Numbered from the stretch's first letter, positions 37,692-47,394 are shown. The stretch is 64,000 nt of DNA from Wolbachia endosymbiont (group A) of Longitarsus flavicornis (GCF_963931955.1 NZ_OZ008337.1:434001-498000); one strand, 5' to 3'. Numbers and translations: made by a program. Notes: generated by a model not told the origin, from the sequence alone.

Positions 37692-38480
37692 ATGAATATA
37701 GAAATATTTGAGAGGTTAATAGGGCAAACTAGTCTACGCAGCAATAGCAAAGCTGAGATCATAAAGTTAAATAGAAACGAAAAGGCTTTTATAGATGAGG
37801 ATAAAAAGTCTATCGAATTAGCTGAGGCCATTTTTGAAAAGAATAATATGTTTCGTTTCCGCAAACCAGGTCCTGCTATGGATTACATTTTGTACAAACT
37901 AATAAATGATAGGAAGCTTTTCGAGGAAATGAAAGATAGAGGTACAAGTATAATACGTCTTTTTTCTTTGTTATCAATGTATCATAGTCTTCCCAAGTGC
38001 TGTGTTGTGAGAAGAAGAGGGCGTATTACTGAGTGTGGAATATTTGCTTATGCTGACAACTGTTTAGAACTAGTACCTTTAGAGGACTTTATACTTATTG
38101 AGCCTTCCTCGTACCTCGAGTACATTGTGTTTGACAATGAGAATATCAGAAATAGGTTAGCTGAAGACTTAACTGAAGATAAAACAAAATTAGATATCTT
38201 TTTGAATGGAATTTTAGCAACAAAGAATTCGGATTTAGTATTATCTTGTATTAACAAGATAGAGGTTCTTAATGAGGAAGATAGATATTTTGTTAATCGC
38301 TTACAGAAAAACAACATGCTAGACTACATCTTAAACAAAGATGATACAACACTTGCAAAATCAACTCTAAAGGAGTTGTTGAAGCTTTCTATTTTGCAGG
38401 AAGAAAAAAGCACTGAGTTAGAATCTCCCCAAGCTTCAAGTGTAAATGTTAGCAAAGCTCAGCAACATTGTAGTATATAG
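37692..38480 (+). CDS. Uncharacterised protein, 262 aa
   Basis: I do not recognise this protein. It has no signal peptide or membrane segment and is mixed alpha/beta in appearance. A basic patch CCVVRRRGRITECGIF lies around 105-120 and helical, leucine-rich sequence fills the C-terminal half. It ends HCSI, which is not a CaaX box because Cys is third from the end. The ATG at 37692 follows TAGGATATAT, a weak ribosome-binding site, and a strong 11-base inverted repeat. Codon use looks like its neighbours. It stands alone between sucA and a convergent GTA gene. Confidence 0.6.
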   Translation: MNIEIFERLIGQTSLRSNSKAEIIKLNRNEKAFIDEDKKSIELAEAIFEKNNMFRFRKPGPAMDYILYKLINDRKLFEEMKDRGTSIIRLFSLLSMYHSLPKCCVVRRRGRITECGIFAYADNCLELVPLEDFILIEPSSYLEYIVFDNENIRNRLAEDLTEDKTKLDIFLNGILATKNSDLVLSCINKIEVLNEEDRYFVNRLQKNNMLDYILNKDDTTLAKSTLKELLKLSILQEEKSTELESPQASSVNVSKAQQHCSI

Positions 38481-38610
38481 CTGGTGATAAAGTTTAAAAT
38501 AATTGCATATACTAAGGCTCATTTAAATATAGAGCCTCAGTGGTGCTTAATTTTTTCAATTGATGGTGACTAGTAGCCCTACTATGATGTGGATCTATGC
38601 TCGCTTATAA

Positions 38611-39207
38611 CTAAAATTTCACTTCCACCAAGGGGATATTATTCCAGCTATTGCTTCCATAGTCATCAATAGAAGCGTTTAAGTAATCTGTATCAAAGCG
38701 CACGGGCACATCAAATTCAAAGCTCGCAGTGATTATCACATCTTTTACTGGTGGCTTCATAAATGTTATTTCTCCAGTTGAATAATTTACTGAATATTCA
38801 CTCTCTTCTTTACCATTTAAATAAATCTTTACTGTCCCATGTACTGGCTTTTTGATCATACGTATATGCTTATCTTCCCCACTTACATAAGTTTTGATTA
38901 GCTGAAAAGTCGTTTTTTTGTTATCTCCTATACCAATCTCTTGATTAATGGCTATAAAATCCGACCAATCCTTAAAACGAAACCCTATTGCTTTACCTTT
39001 TCGTGCATGAAAAAATGTTATTAGTTCTAGTAGCTGCTCGTTTGATCTGACCCCGTAAGCTATGTTGTATCTAGTGCGTGCATGAGACCAATTGATGTTG
39101 CGCTGTTCACAACCATTGTGAGTTGTTACAACGTCAGTGGAAAATTCCGGTCCTCCAGTGGAACCATAAGATATATTTTCTGGAAATCTAATTTCTGTGA
39201 ATGACAT
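38611..39207 (-). CDS. Gene-transfer-agent/phage protein, DUF2460 (TIGR02217) family
   Basis: The 198-aa protein matches the family of GTA gp12-like (distal tail) proteins. The N-terminal FPENISYGSTGGPEFSTDVVT, the RWSHARxRYN-type WSHARTRYNIAYGV, FFHARKGKAIGFRFKDWSD and the C-terminal FDVPVRFDTDYL are the family landmarks. In Rhodobacter this gene sits in a cluster of about 15 GTA genes; here no capsid, terminase or other tail gene is near. The frame is intact and full length, so it may be under selection for a new role, or is recently stranded. Confidence 0.82.
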   Translation of the reverse strand: MSFTEIRFPENISYGSTGGPEFSTDVVTTHNGCEQRNINWSHARTRYNIAYGVRSNEQLLELITFFHARKGKAIGFRFKDWSDFIAINQEIGIGDNKKTTFQLIKTYVSGEDKHIRMIKKPVHGTVKIYLNGKEESEYSVNYSTGEITFMKPPVKDVIITASFEFDVPVRFDTDYLNASIDDYGSNSWNNIPLVEVKF

Positions 39208-39397
39208 ATACCCTCCTGTGAAAGTAAAATAGTTTGGTTGAAGAAAATGTTGTAATTTGAAAGCGTTTCACATAGTAAATGACGCTATGGAAAGTGGATG
39301 AGACTACTGAGTTAAACTGCTGTCACACCCACAGTTACTATACTCAGGTTCATTTGAGTTGTCAAGCAAAAAAATAAAATTTTATGGCAAACTGTAA

Positions 39398-40156
39398 CTA
39401 GCCTTGCTTGTGACTTAATTCATCTACTTTTTTGCGTAATACATTCAAATCAGTTGCTCCTACAAACAGGCTATCTCCAATTATTAAAAAAGGTGTACCA
39501 CCTACTCCCAAATCTCTTACTAGAAGCCTACTGTTGTTTATCATTTGCTCAATTTTGTCCGCGTTATCTTTTATGGAATCATTAAAATCGTCCTCATCAA
39601 TCCCTATGTTTTTCACTATATCCAATATGCTTTCGTCTGAAAATTCTCCTTTGTGACTTAAAGCAGCATGGTGAAAATCGAAATATTTTTCTTTATCGAG
39701 AAAATAGACAGCTAAAGCACTTTTTGCTGCCTTTAAAGAAGCGTTACCAAGTATTGGAGCATCCCTAAAGATATACTTAATTTTGCCGTCGTTAATTAAC
39801 TGCTTTATATCATTCTTTATAGCTTTGCAATGTCCACAAGAATAGTCAAGGAAGCCTACAGCTATAACACTACTATTTTCATTTCCGGAGTAAGGATAAG
39901 TAAGGTCAAATATTTGATCCTTGTATTGTGAAATTTTACTTTTGGTTACATTATCTCGAGCAGCGTAACTACTTTTAATCGACTCCTCTTTGAGAGTTCT
40001 TACGATCTTATCAAAATTTCTGCTTATATAATTATCTAATTTCTCACCTATATAATCATCGCTTAGCATTTGGCTGCGATTTGAAAGCCAATTGTTTATT
40101 ATCGGCAAGCTTGCTATTGCTATTATTAAAATTAATAAAAACGATATTCTAGACAT
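39398..40156 (-). CDS. DsbA-family thiol-disulfide oxidoreductase
   Basis: Periplasmic thioredoxin-fold protein. An N-terminal membrane anchor or signal (residues 4-22) is followed by a helical spacer (30-80). The thioredoxin fold has active site Cys107-Gly-His-Cys110 (FLDYSCGHC) and the cis-proline loop GVGGTPFLII near the C-terminus. This fits the BdbD/ScsC-like or alpha-DsbA group found in Rickettsiales. It would oxidise or isomerise disulfides of exported proteins. No DsbB partner gene is in the window. Confidence 0.9.
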   Translation of the reverse strand: MSRISFLLILIIAIASLPIINNWLSNRSQMLSDDYIGEKLDNYISRNFDKIVRTLKEESIKSSYAARDNVTKSKISQYKDQIFDLTYPYSGNENSSVIAVGFLDYSCGHCKAIKNDIKQLINDGKIKYIFRDAPILGNASLKAAKSALAVYFLDKEKYFDFHHAALSHKGEFSDESILDIVKNIGIDEDDFNDSIKDNADKIEQMINNSRLLVRDLGVGGTPFLIIGDSLFVGATDLNVLRKKVDELSHKQG

Positions 40157-40464
40157 ACAATTTATTTAAAAACCTACAACATAAAACTTTTAGTACACAT
40201 TTATCTGTATATTAAAAGAAGCATCTAATGTTAATATATAAAAACATTTATATCAAGTGTATTTTATAGCTGGTTTTGCCTCAAATGCAAACTTTACACA
40301 ATAAAACTCAAGCACATTACCACAAAGTTCATCAGAAGACTTGGTGATGCAAGTGACAAAACTACCTCCAGAATAGCCAATTATGAGATGCTCTATCTTT
40401 TACCGCCACGCTGTAAATACGGCGGTAAAACAAAGTTGATAATTTGTTATCTAAGTGGAGAAAG

Positions 40465-41266
40465 TCACCTCTCCCCACTCGACTTCAAAACCGGACTTGA
40501 CAGTTTCCCGTCATCCGGCTTCCCTCTAATTTGGTGCTTGTCATGCATACTCCTCCTATGTAAATCATCGTGACAATGCCCATGCAATAAAGATAAATTT
40601 TTTATGGTTTTATTGTTTCTATTTCTATCTTGATGATGTACTTCTATTATATCATCACCTTTAAAATATAATTGACAATAATTACATTTACCTTCTTGTA
40701 CCTTCAGTAATTTTATTACTCTCGGTGATTTTCCTCTTACTCTATTAAGGCGATTACCCCAATATACCCAATCTCCGTCATAAGGGGATCTAATTCCCTT
40801 TACTTTGACGTGCCATTTTATAGCGTGATCTTCGTATTTGATAAGATGTATTCCACTATTCGTCATAAATTTCCAATTGTCGTTTCCATGCTTTCTAAAG
40901 TATTTCTTCTTTATCCAGCGTTTTCCTTTGTTTAGATGTCTCATAACTGACCATCTCCAAAGCTTTACAAACATTTTGTTATCCAACGAGCTGAAAACTC
41001 TGCTAGATACTGCTGAAGTATAATATTGACACCATCCTCTTATTATTGGATTAAGATTCTTTATTAATGCTTCTTGAGTTATTCCACGCATTTTCCTCAG
41101 TTTTTGTTTGATAACTAATGAATGTTGTTTTATAGACTTACGACTTGGTTTGATCAATAACTTATAACCTCTTTTACTTCGGTTTGTTGAATACTGCCTT
41201 ACTGTGAACCCAAGAAAATCAAATCCCGGCTTTTGTTCCTCTACAGATTTTAGTGTATGTGAGATT
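40465..41266 (-). pseudogene. ltrA: C-terminal part of the group II intron maturase (X domain and HNH)
   Basis: Contains the thumb/X-domain region (KPGFDFLGFTVRQY, then KPSRKSIKQH) and the DNA endonuclease HNH domain (CNYCQLYFKGDDIIEVHHQD and LLHGHCHDDLH). The first residues of the open frame (MNFERSL up to 41286) belong to the inserted IS; the true sequence resumes at ISHTLKSV. The missing N-terminal part lies at 43058-44025. Alone this piece cannot reverse-transcribe. Confidence 0.88.
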
Positions 41267-43057
41267 AGACTTCTTTCAAAATTCATGTATGGAGCTCAAA
41301 ATTGTGAATTGCAGCAATCAAATTAAACCTTAAACCAAAACGTTTTCGTCGGTTTCTATACCTGTCCGAGATGATTTTAAACCTTTTCAATAAGCCAATT
41401 ACGTTTTCAACAATTGCCCTTTGGCTCATAAGTGCCCTGTTCTCTTTTTTTTGTTCTTTGCTTAACGGATTCTTTTTCATTTTCCTGTGCGGTAATACAA
41501 CATTTTTGTGTATCTTCTGCATTCCCCTGTAGCCGGCATCAGCTAAGATTTTGGTGTCCGGTAATATTAGACTTCTTTCAAAATTCATGTATGGAGCTCA
41601 AAATTGTGAATTGCAGCAATCAAATTAAACCTTAAACCAAAACGTTTTCGTCGGTTTCTATACCTGTCCGAGATGATTTTAAACCTTTTCAATAAGCCAA
41701 TTACGTTTTCAACAATTGCCCTTTGGCTCATAAGTGCCCTGTTCTCTTTTTTTTGTTCTTTGCTTAACGGATTCTTTTTCATTTTCCTGTGCGGTAATAC
41801 AACATTTTTGTGTATCTTCTGCATTCCCCTGTAGCCGGCATCAGCTAAGATTTTGGTGTCCGGTAATATTGCTACCTTTGATTCTCTAAACATCCGAAAA
41901 TCGTGTTTTCTACCATTCGAGAAAGATGTGCATATGACTTTTTTACTCTTCTTCTCTGTTACTATTTGTGTTTTTATAGTATGCCTTTTTTTCTTTCCAG
42001 AGTAGAAGGGCTTTTGCTTTTTTTTGGTCTCTCTACTGGCGTTTCAGTTCCGTCTATTACTAAAACTTCATATTCTACATCACTCTTTAATAGCTCTTTT
42101 TTTCCTGGTAATGCAAAATCTGGATGTTTTATTAATATGTCTTCTACCTATCTTATTATTTTAAAACTGTTACTTTCACTCATGCCATAGCTTTGCCCAA
42201 TATGAAAATATGTACGATATTCTCTTATATATTCCAGTGCCATAAGTAGCCTGTCTTCTATGCAAAGTTTACTTTTTCTTCCACTTCTAGCTTTTTTTCT
42301 TTTATCCTCCACTTCTAGAATTTCTACCATTCACTCAAATGTTGCTTTTTTTACCCCTGTTAAACGTCGAAACTTTTCTCCTTCTAACTTTTCTATTTCC
42401 TTATATTTCATGCTTTCAAATACTTCATCTTACACTCCCTCTAACAATTTTGAAAGAAGTCTATTGCTACCTTTGATTCTCTAAACATCCGAAAATCGTG
42501 TTTTCTACCATTCGAGAAAGATGTGCATATGACTTTTTTACTCTTCTTCTCTGTTACTATTTGTGTTTTTATAGTATGCCTTTTTTTCTTTCCAGAGTAG
42601 AAGGGCTTTTGCTTTTTTTTGGTCTCTCTACTGGCGTTTCAGTTCCGTCTATTACTAAAACTTCATATTCTACATCACTCTTTAATAGCTCTTTTTTTCC
42701 TGGTAATGCAAAATCTGGATGTTTTATTAATATGTCTTCTACCTATCTTATTATTTTAAAACTGTTACTTTCACTCATGCCATAGCTTTGCCCAATATGA
42801 AAATATGTACGATATTCTCTTATATATTCCAGTGCCATAAGTAGCCTGTCTTCTATGCAAAGTTTACTTTTTCTTCCACTTCTAGCTTTTTTTCTTTTAT
42901 CCTCCACTTCTAGAATTTCTACCATTCGCTCAAATGTTGCTTTTTTTACCCCTGTTAAACGTCGAAACTTTTCTCCTTCTAACTTTTCTATTTCCTTATA
43001 TTTCATGCTTTCAAATACTTCATCTTACACTCCCTCTAACAATTTTGAAAGAAGTCT
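41267..43057 (-). mobile_element. Outer 894-bp IS5-family element, split by a second copy
   Basis: Ends AGACTTCTTTCAAAATT and its perfect 17-base inverse lie at 41267 and 43057, flanked by ATT at 41264-41266 and 43058-43060. The element is cut at 41568 by the inner copy; its two parts (302 and 592 bases, counting one ATT) sum to 894. The minus-strand transposase is in pieces. 42743-43006 is the N-terminal helix-turn-helix part and 41283-41588 the C-terminal DDE part (ADAGYRGMQK, ENVIGLLKRFKI). A TAG replaces the expected Trp codon after SFKIIR in both copies, and a run of eight A's marks a frameshift point. Confidence 0.88.
41569..42462 (-). mobile_element. Inner 894-bp copy of the same IS5-family element
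   Basis: Complete copy with the same 17-base ends, flanked by ATT at 41566-41568 and 42463-42465 inside the outer copy. By eye it is almost identical to the outer copy. One difference is a CGA to TGA change (about 42331-42333) that stops the N-terminal frame after ATFE. Like the outer copy it also has TAG after SFKIIR. Neither copy can make a full transposase without suppression, so recent movement needed an active relative in trans. Confidence 0.88.
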
Positions 43058-44025
43058 ATTCTTGTTTTCTCAGGATTTAGTTCTAATCCTATGGTTTTTA
43101 ACCATTGTTCAACTAGAATTTTTGCCCTTTGTATAATCTCTTTACTTTCATGTATAATAATACTATCATCAGCATAGAAAATTACACTCAGCCTCTCTTG
43201 TGCCTTTCTCTGTGATATATTGCTATTTTTGTTATTTTTTACGTACTGGAAAAGATCACTTGCTAACTCTTTTTTGAGATACTGTTCTAACCCATTCAGT
43301 GCAACACATGCCAACAATGGCGATATTGTGCCTCCTTGGATTGTTCCACATCTAGTGGATTTGAACTTTCTACCTTCCATAATGCCTGCTTTTAACCACC
43401 TTCTTATTATCTTTGTTAAAGTTGGAGTGGTTTTTAGTTTTTTCAACAATGCTTTATGGTCTATATTATCGTAGCATTTTGAGATATCAGCATCTAATAC
43501 AAATGCTGTCTTTTTATTCAGTGCGTTAAATATAGCTTTAATTGCATCATGACATGATCTGCCAGGTCTAAAACCATAAATGTTTGGCTCGAATTTTGCC
43601 TCCCATTCAGGTTCTAAAGCTATCTTTACAAGCGTTTGTTTTGCTCGACACGATATAGTGGGTATACCAAGGGGACGACGTTCCAATGGCTTTCCACCAG
43701 GCTTTGGAATCCAAACTCTTCTTGACGGCTTTGCTTTTTCCCTTAAATCCATAGAATATGCTAATTGCATTCTTTCTTTTTGGTTAAGATTAGCTTTTCC
43801 ATCAATACCTGCAGTCTTTTTCCCTCTGTTATCCTGAGTTACCCTCCTAACAGCGAGCATTTTTGCACTTGTTGATTTGAGTAATAATCTCTGAAGATTA
43901 TGCATCTTTTTGATGTCATTACTTTTAGAAGCTCGGTAAATTCGTTTTTGCAGCTTAAATGAAGATTTCTCCAGCTTACGCCATGGAATTTCATTCCATT
44001 CATACCTAACATTTTGTTGGTTCAT
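43058..44025 (-). pseudogene. ltrA: N-terminal part of the group II intron maturase (reverse transcriptase)
   Basis: Holds the reverse-transcriptase domain: GIDGKANLNQKERMQL, RRVWIPKPGGKPLERRPLGI, KTAFVLDADISKCYDNIDH and the catalytic IFYADDSIII with YADD. It runs into the IS after NPEKTRI. Removing the IS with one ATT joins NPEKTRI to SHTLKSV without a stop, giving a maturase of about 588 aa. The RT active-site residues themselves are intact. Confidence 0.88.
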
Positions 44026-44594
44026 AACATATTAACCACTACTTACAACTTTACCTTCCAAACTAAAGTGTCTACGTCTGCATATCCTAAATATTACTTT
44101 AGGCATTAGCTTCTTAAACAATCCTTCCACATAAATGCTTGCGGCTGGCTACCTACTTATATTTAAATAAATATAAGATCATTTATATGGTTACCCTGTT
44201 TTATGAAATCGTTTTCTCGTTAAACTTAGGCTCCTACTATCTGCCGGGAGATTGGAAACATCTTGATCAAACGGAATACTTTTAATCATCCATTTTCTCC
44301 ATACCTTTTGGTTTATGCGTATCAACCTTTTTCGCATATTTCACATTACGACAGTTCACACATAGGTTTCTTTCGTAGCCATATTTAACTCTTTTCGGGA
44401 GAATCTATTATAAGGTTTAATATTACTCCCTTTCTGATTCATGCTTGCATTTTAAAAGTTGCCACCTTCTAAAATGTGAATCATAATTTCAACCAGATGT
44501 TATAGTGGATGGAATTTAACCATCACGATTTCACAACTTTCAGGTCACACTATTCCGCTGTGTATAATTTCAACAAACTCCGCGGAATAAACAT

Positions 44595-44747
44595 ATGAGT
44601 GAACCAATAATTGGCAGAGAAAAAGAAATAGCTATTCTACAAGACAAACTTCTTTCTCAATCAGCCGAATTTATTGCTGTTTATGGTCGGCGTCGTGTAA
44701 ATGTTGTATTATCTGCATTTTATCAGCATAATATAGAAGTAATGTAA
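44595..44747 (+). pseudogene. Truncated N-terminus of an AAA-type (DUF234-like) ATPase
   Basis: The 50-codon frame begins EPIIGREKEIAILQDKLL, then FIAVYGRRRV. This is the start of the archaeal-type ATPase family that continues with GKT (the Walker A motif). Here the P-loop is cut: the frame reads GRRRVNVVLSAFYQ and stops at 44747. The deletion runs to the start of the Fic gene. The group II intron lies 44 bases upstream. Confidence 0.65.
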
Positions 44748-44757
44748 TGCAGATATT

Positions 44758-45828
44758 ATGCCGATGCCGAATTATAAGATTACTTCTAAAATTGCTAGTT
44801 GTCTTATAAGGATTGAAGCAGCAAAAGAAAAAGTGTTACATTTGCCGCTCACTGTATCAATGCTTTTGTCTCTTCGTGAAACTGCACGGCTTTATACCAC
44901 ACACTATTCTACTATGATTGAAGGAAATCGACTTGAGCCTAAACAGATTGAAGAGGTTTTAAGTGGTAAAAGCCACTTTCCAAAATATAGGAGAGATGAA
45001 AATGAGGTTAAAGGATATTATGCAGCTTTAACCCAAGTTGAACAATGGGCAGCAAGAGGAATACCTATTACTGAGAAGGCTATTCAAACACTGCATGCTC
45101 TAGTAATTGCAAGTGGAAAACCTAAAGTAAAACCAACCCCTTATCGTGATGGTCAAAACGTTATTCGTGATAGCCGTACACGTGCAATAATTTATATGCC
45201 ACCTGAAGCAAAGGATGTACCAAAGCTCATGAGCAGTATGATTGATTGGATTCGTGGCAGTGAGCAAGTGCCTTGCCCAGTTATTGCAGGTATTGCTCAT
45301 TATCAATTTGTAACAATTCACCCTTACTATGACGGTAATGGTCGTACTGCAAGATTGCTGACTACATTAATTTTACACCTTGGTGGATATGACCTAAAAG
45401 GACTGTACTCATTGGAAGAATATTATGCTAAAAATCTAGGGGCTTATTATGAAGCAATAACATCGCACAATTATTACATGGGGCGAGCTGAAGCAGATAT
45501 TACTAAGTGGGTGGAGTATTTCGTAGAAGGTATGGCAAATTCATTTGAGAACGTTTTACAACGTATAAATAAAGAAGAATACCACGCTGATCAGACTGAT
45601 CTTATACGTAAGCTTGATCCTAAACAGCGTAGGGCTCTTGAGCTCTTCCAGGAGTTTTCCGCTATTACAGCTAGTCAGGTTGGCGAACTATTTAATTTTA
45701 AGCCTCGTACCAGTGCGCAACTTTGTAAAAAGTGGGTGGAAATGGGGTTTATCAAGATTGTAGATTTTTCCAATAGAGGAAGGAAATACAAACTTAGTAA
45801 GCAATATGAAGATTTGATCTCAAATTAA
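44758..45828 (+). CDS. Fic-domain protein (AMPylase type) with N-terminal inhibitory motif
   Basis: Fic enzymes transfer AMP or similar groups to hydroxyl side chains of target proteins. The 356-aa protein has the active-site loop HPYYDGNGRTAR (188-199) matching HxFx(D/E)GNGRxxR, with Tyr for Phe. The inhibitory motif STMIEG (51-56), [S/T]xxxE[G/N], marks a self-inhibited class II Fic protein. A winged-helix-like C-terminus (about 285-352: SAITASQVGELFNF, then TSAQLCKKWVEMGFI) suggests DNA or protein binding. There is no signal peptide. The ATG at 44758 has no strong ribosome-binding site, and the upstream gene is a truncated ATPase, so its promoter may have been changed by the deletion. Confidence 0.92.
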   Translation: MPMPNYKITSKIASCLIRIEAAKEKVLHLPLTVSMLLSLRETARLYTTHYSTMIEGNRLEPKQIEEVLSGKSHFPKYRRDENEVKGYYAALTQVEQWAARGIPITEKAIQTLHALVIASGKPKVKPTPYRDGQNVIRDSRTRAIIYMPPEAKDVPKLMSSMIDWIRGSEQVPCPVIAGIAHYQFVTIHPYYDGNGRTARLLTTLILHLGGYDLKGLYSLEEYYAKNLGAYYEAITSHNYYMGRAEADITKWVEYFVEGMANSFENVLQRINKEEYHADQTDLIRKLDPKQRRALELFQEFSAITASQVGELFNFKPRTSAQLCKKWVEMGFIKIVDFSNRGRKYKLSKQYEDLISN

Positions 45829-45915
45829 CTGAAAGCTCGCTAGACAGTGCATAGATCAAATTTCAATAAAGTGCTTGAAAACTAGATATAAACTTAAAAT
45901 TTTAAAAACTGGAAT

Positions 45916-47394
45916 ATGTACAACAACTTACGCGACTTCATCAAAGCCTTAGAAGAAAAAAAAGATCTGATTAGGATTAAGGAGGAAGTTTCAACAGTTC
46001 TTGAAATGACAGAAATTCACCGTAGGGTTTTGTCAAACAAAGGGCCAGCGATCATTTTTGAAAATGTTGTCACAGAAAATGGTAAAAATTCGATTCCTGT
46101 TTTGGTGAATTTATTTGGTACTATTAAGAGGATTGCATTGGGGTTGAACATAAACCCTGATGAACTAAGAGATCTTGGTAAACTTTTAGCATTTTTGCAA
46201 TCACCTGAGCCGCCAAAAAACTTTAAGGATGCTATAAAAATGTTTCCTTTGTTGAAAGTCGTGTTATCGATGCGAAGTAAAGTCGTGAGCAAGGCTCCAT
46301 GTCAAGAGGTAGTGCTAACCGGAGATGAAGTGGACCTAAGTCTACTGCCCATTCAAACATGCTGGCCAAATGAACCTGCACCACTTATCACCTGGCCGAT
46401 TGTGGTGACAAAAGGACCTACGAAAGACAAACAAGATAATTTCAATCTTGGAATATATCGTATGCAGGTCATAGATAAAAAAACAACTCTAATGCGTTGG
46501 CTTGCGCATCGTGGAGGAGCAGGTCACCATAAACGATGGAAAGAGAAGGAACAAAATATGAAATTTCCTGCTGCTGCTGTGATCGGTAGTGATCCTGCAA
46601 CGATTATTGCTGCAGTAACTCCAGTGCCAGAAACATTTTCAGAATACCAATTTGCTGGACTACTGCGAAAGAAGCCGCTTGAGCTGGTAAATTGTAAGAC
46701 TATTCCACTTCAAGTGCCAGCTCACGCGGAAATCGTTCTGGAAGGCTATGTGAGTTTGGATAGATATCAAGATGAGGGACCATATGGAGACCACACTGGC
46801 TACTATAATTCTGTTGAGCAATTTCCAGAATTTAATATTACTGCAATTACTATGCGTAAAAACCCGATATATCTTAGCACTTTCACTGGCAAGCCACCTG
46901 ATGAACCATCGATTCTTGGTGAAGCACTCAATGAAATTTTTGTGCCCATTCTTATCAATCAATTTCCAGAGATAGTGGACTTTTATCTGCCACCGGAAGG
47001 TTGCTCATATAGAATAGCGATAGTGTCGATAAAAAAATCCTATCCAGGGCAGGCAAAAAGAATTGTTATGGGCATACTTTCTTTTCTAAAGCAGTTTTTA
47101 TACACGAAGTTTATTATCGTTGTTGATGATGATATAAATATACGTGATTGGAAGGAAGTGATGTGGGCAATGTCAACAAGGATGGACCCTGTGCGTGACA
47201 CAATCATGATAGAAAGTGTACCTATTGATTATTTAGACTTTGCTTCCCCTGAAAGTGGACTTGGAGGTAAAATGGGATTTGATGCGACAAATAAAATCCC
47301 GCCTGAAACCAAACGAGAGTGGGGAAAGAAAATTGAGATGAGTGAGGAAATAGTAAGGAAAGTCGCGGAGAAGTGGGAGGAATATATGGACTAG
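45916..47394 (+). CDS. ubiD: UbiD-family 3-polyprenyl-4-hydroxybenzoate decarboxylase
   Basis: Prenylated-FMN enzyme of ubiquinone synthesis. The 492-aa protein has the family N-terminus NNLRDFIKALEEKKDLIRI, then the central block LGIYRMQVIDKKTTLMRWLAHRGGAGHHKRW, the metal/prFMN site with EGPYGDHTGYY, and TGKPPDEPSILGEALN. UbiX, which makes the cofactor, is not in the window. Its stop codon (47392-47394) overlaps the first bases of an inserted repeat end (AGACTTCTTGCATAA from 47393), so the original C-terminus may have been slightly longer. Confidence 0.94.
   Translation: MYNNLRDFIKALEEKKDLIRIKEEVSTVLEMTEIHRRVLSNKGPAIIFENVVTENGKNSIPVLVNLFGTIKRIALGLNINPDELRDLGKLLAFLQSPEPPKNFKDAIKMFPLLKVVLSMRSKVVSKAPCQEVVLTGDEVDLSLLPIQTCWPNEPAPLITWPIVVTKGPTKDKQDNFNLGIYRMQVIDKKTTLMRWLAHRGGAGHHKRWKEKEQNMKFPAAAVIGSDPATIIAAVTPVPETFSEYQFAGLLRKKPLELVNCKTIPLQVPAHAEIVLEGYVSLDRYQDEGPYGDHTGYYNSVEQFPEFNITAITMRKNPIYLSTFTGKPPDEPSILGEALNEIFVPILINQFPEIVDFYLPPEGCSYRIAIVSIKKSYPGQAKRIVMGILSFLKQFLYTKFIIVVDDDINIRDWKEVMWAMSTRMDPVRDTIMIESVPIDYLDFASPESGLGGKMGFDATNKIPPETKREWGKKIEMSEEIVRKVAEKWEEYMD

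Larger units (their letters stand above)
40449..44550 (-). mobile_element. Group II intron with HNH-type maturase, interrupted by nested IS copies
   Basis: On the minus strand the intron starts with GTGTGACC (44550 downward), a GUGYG-type 5' end. Domains I-III fill about 44026-44550. The maturase starts at 44025. Domain V is recognisable at about 40480-40525 (AGCCGG...GGGAAACTG...CCGGTTTTGAAG) and a domain VI-like hairpin (GTGGGGAGA/TCTCCAC) precedes the 3' end near 40449. The intron's exon side at 44551 carries TATTCCGC...GCGGAATA. IS copies occupy 41267-43057. The exact boundaries are inferred from motifs and could be off by a few bases. Confidence 0.8.

Noticed and set aside
37692..38480. 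CaaX box at the C-terminus of the unknown protein (HCSI)
   Set aside because: The Cys is third from the end, not fourth, so it does not fit CaaX.
38611..39207. Prophage WO region
   Set aside because: Only one GTA-type gene is present; no integrase, capsid, baseplate or terminase genes are nearby.
40253..40400. Minus-strand frame of about 44 codons (GYSGGSFVTCITKSS...) next to the intron 3' end
   Set aside because: It is short, lacks a good start and I cannot match it to a family; it could be a gene relic disrupted by the intron, but support is too weak.
41903..42190. Plus-strand reading frames inside the 894-bp IS copies
   Set aside because: They are antisense to the transposase and identical in both copies because of the duplication.
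44595..45828. ATPase-Fic pair as a defence or toxin system
   Set aside because: The ATPase is only a 50-codon remnant lacking its P-loop, so there is no functional pair.
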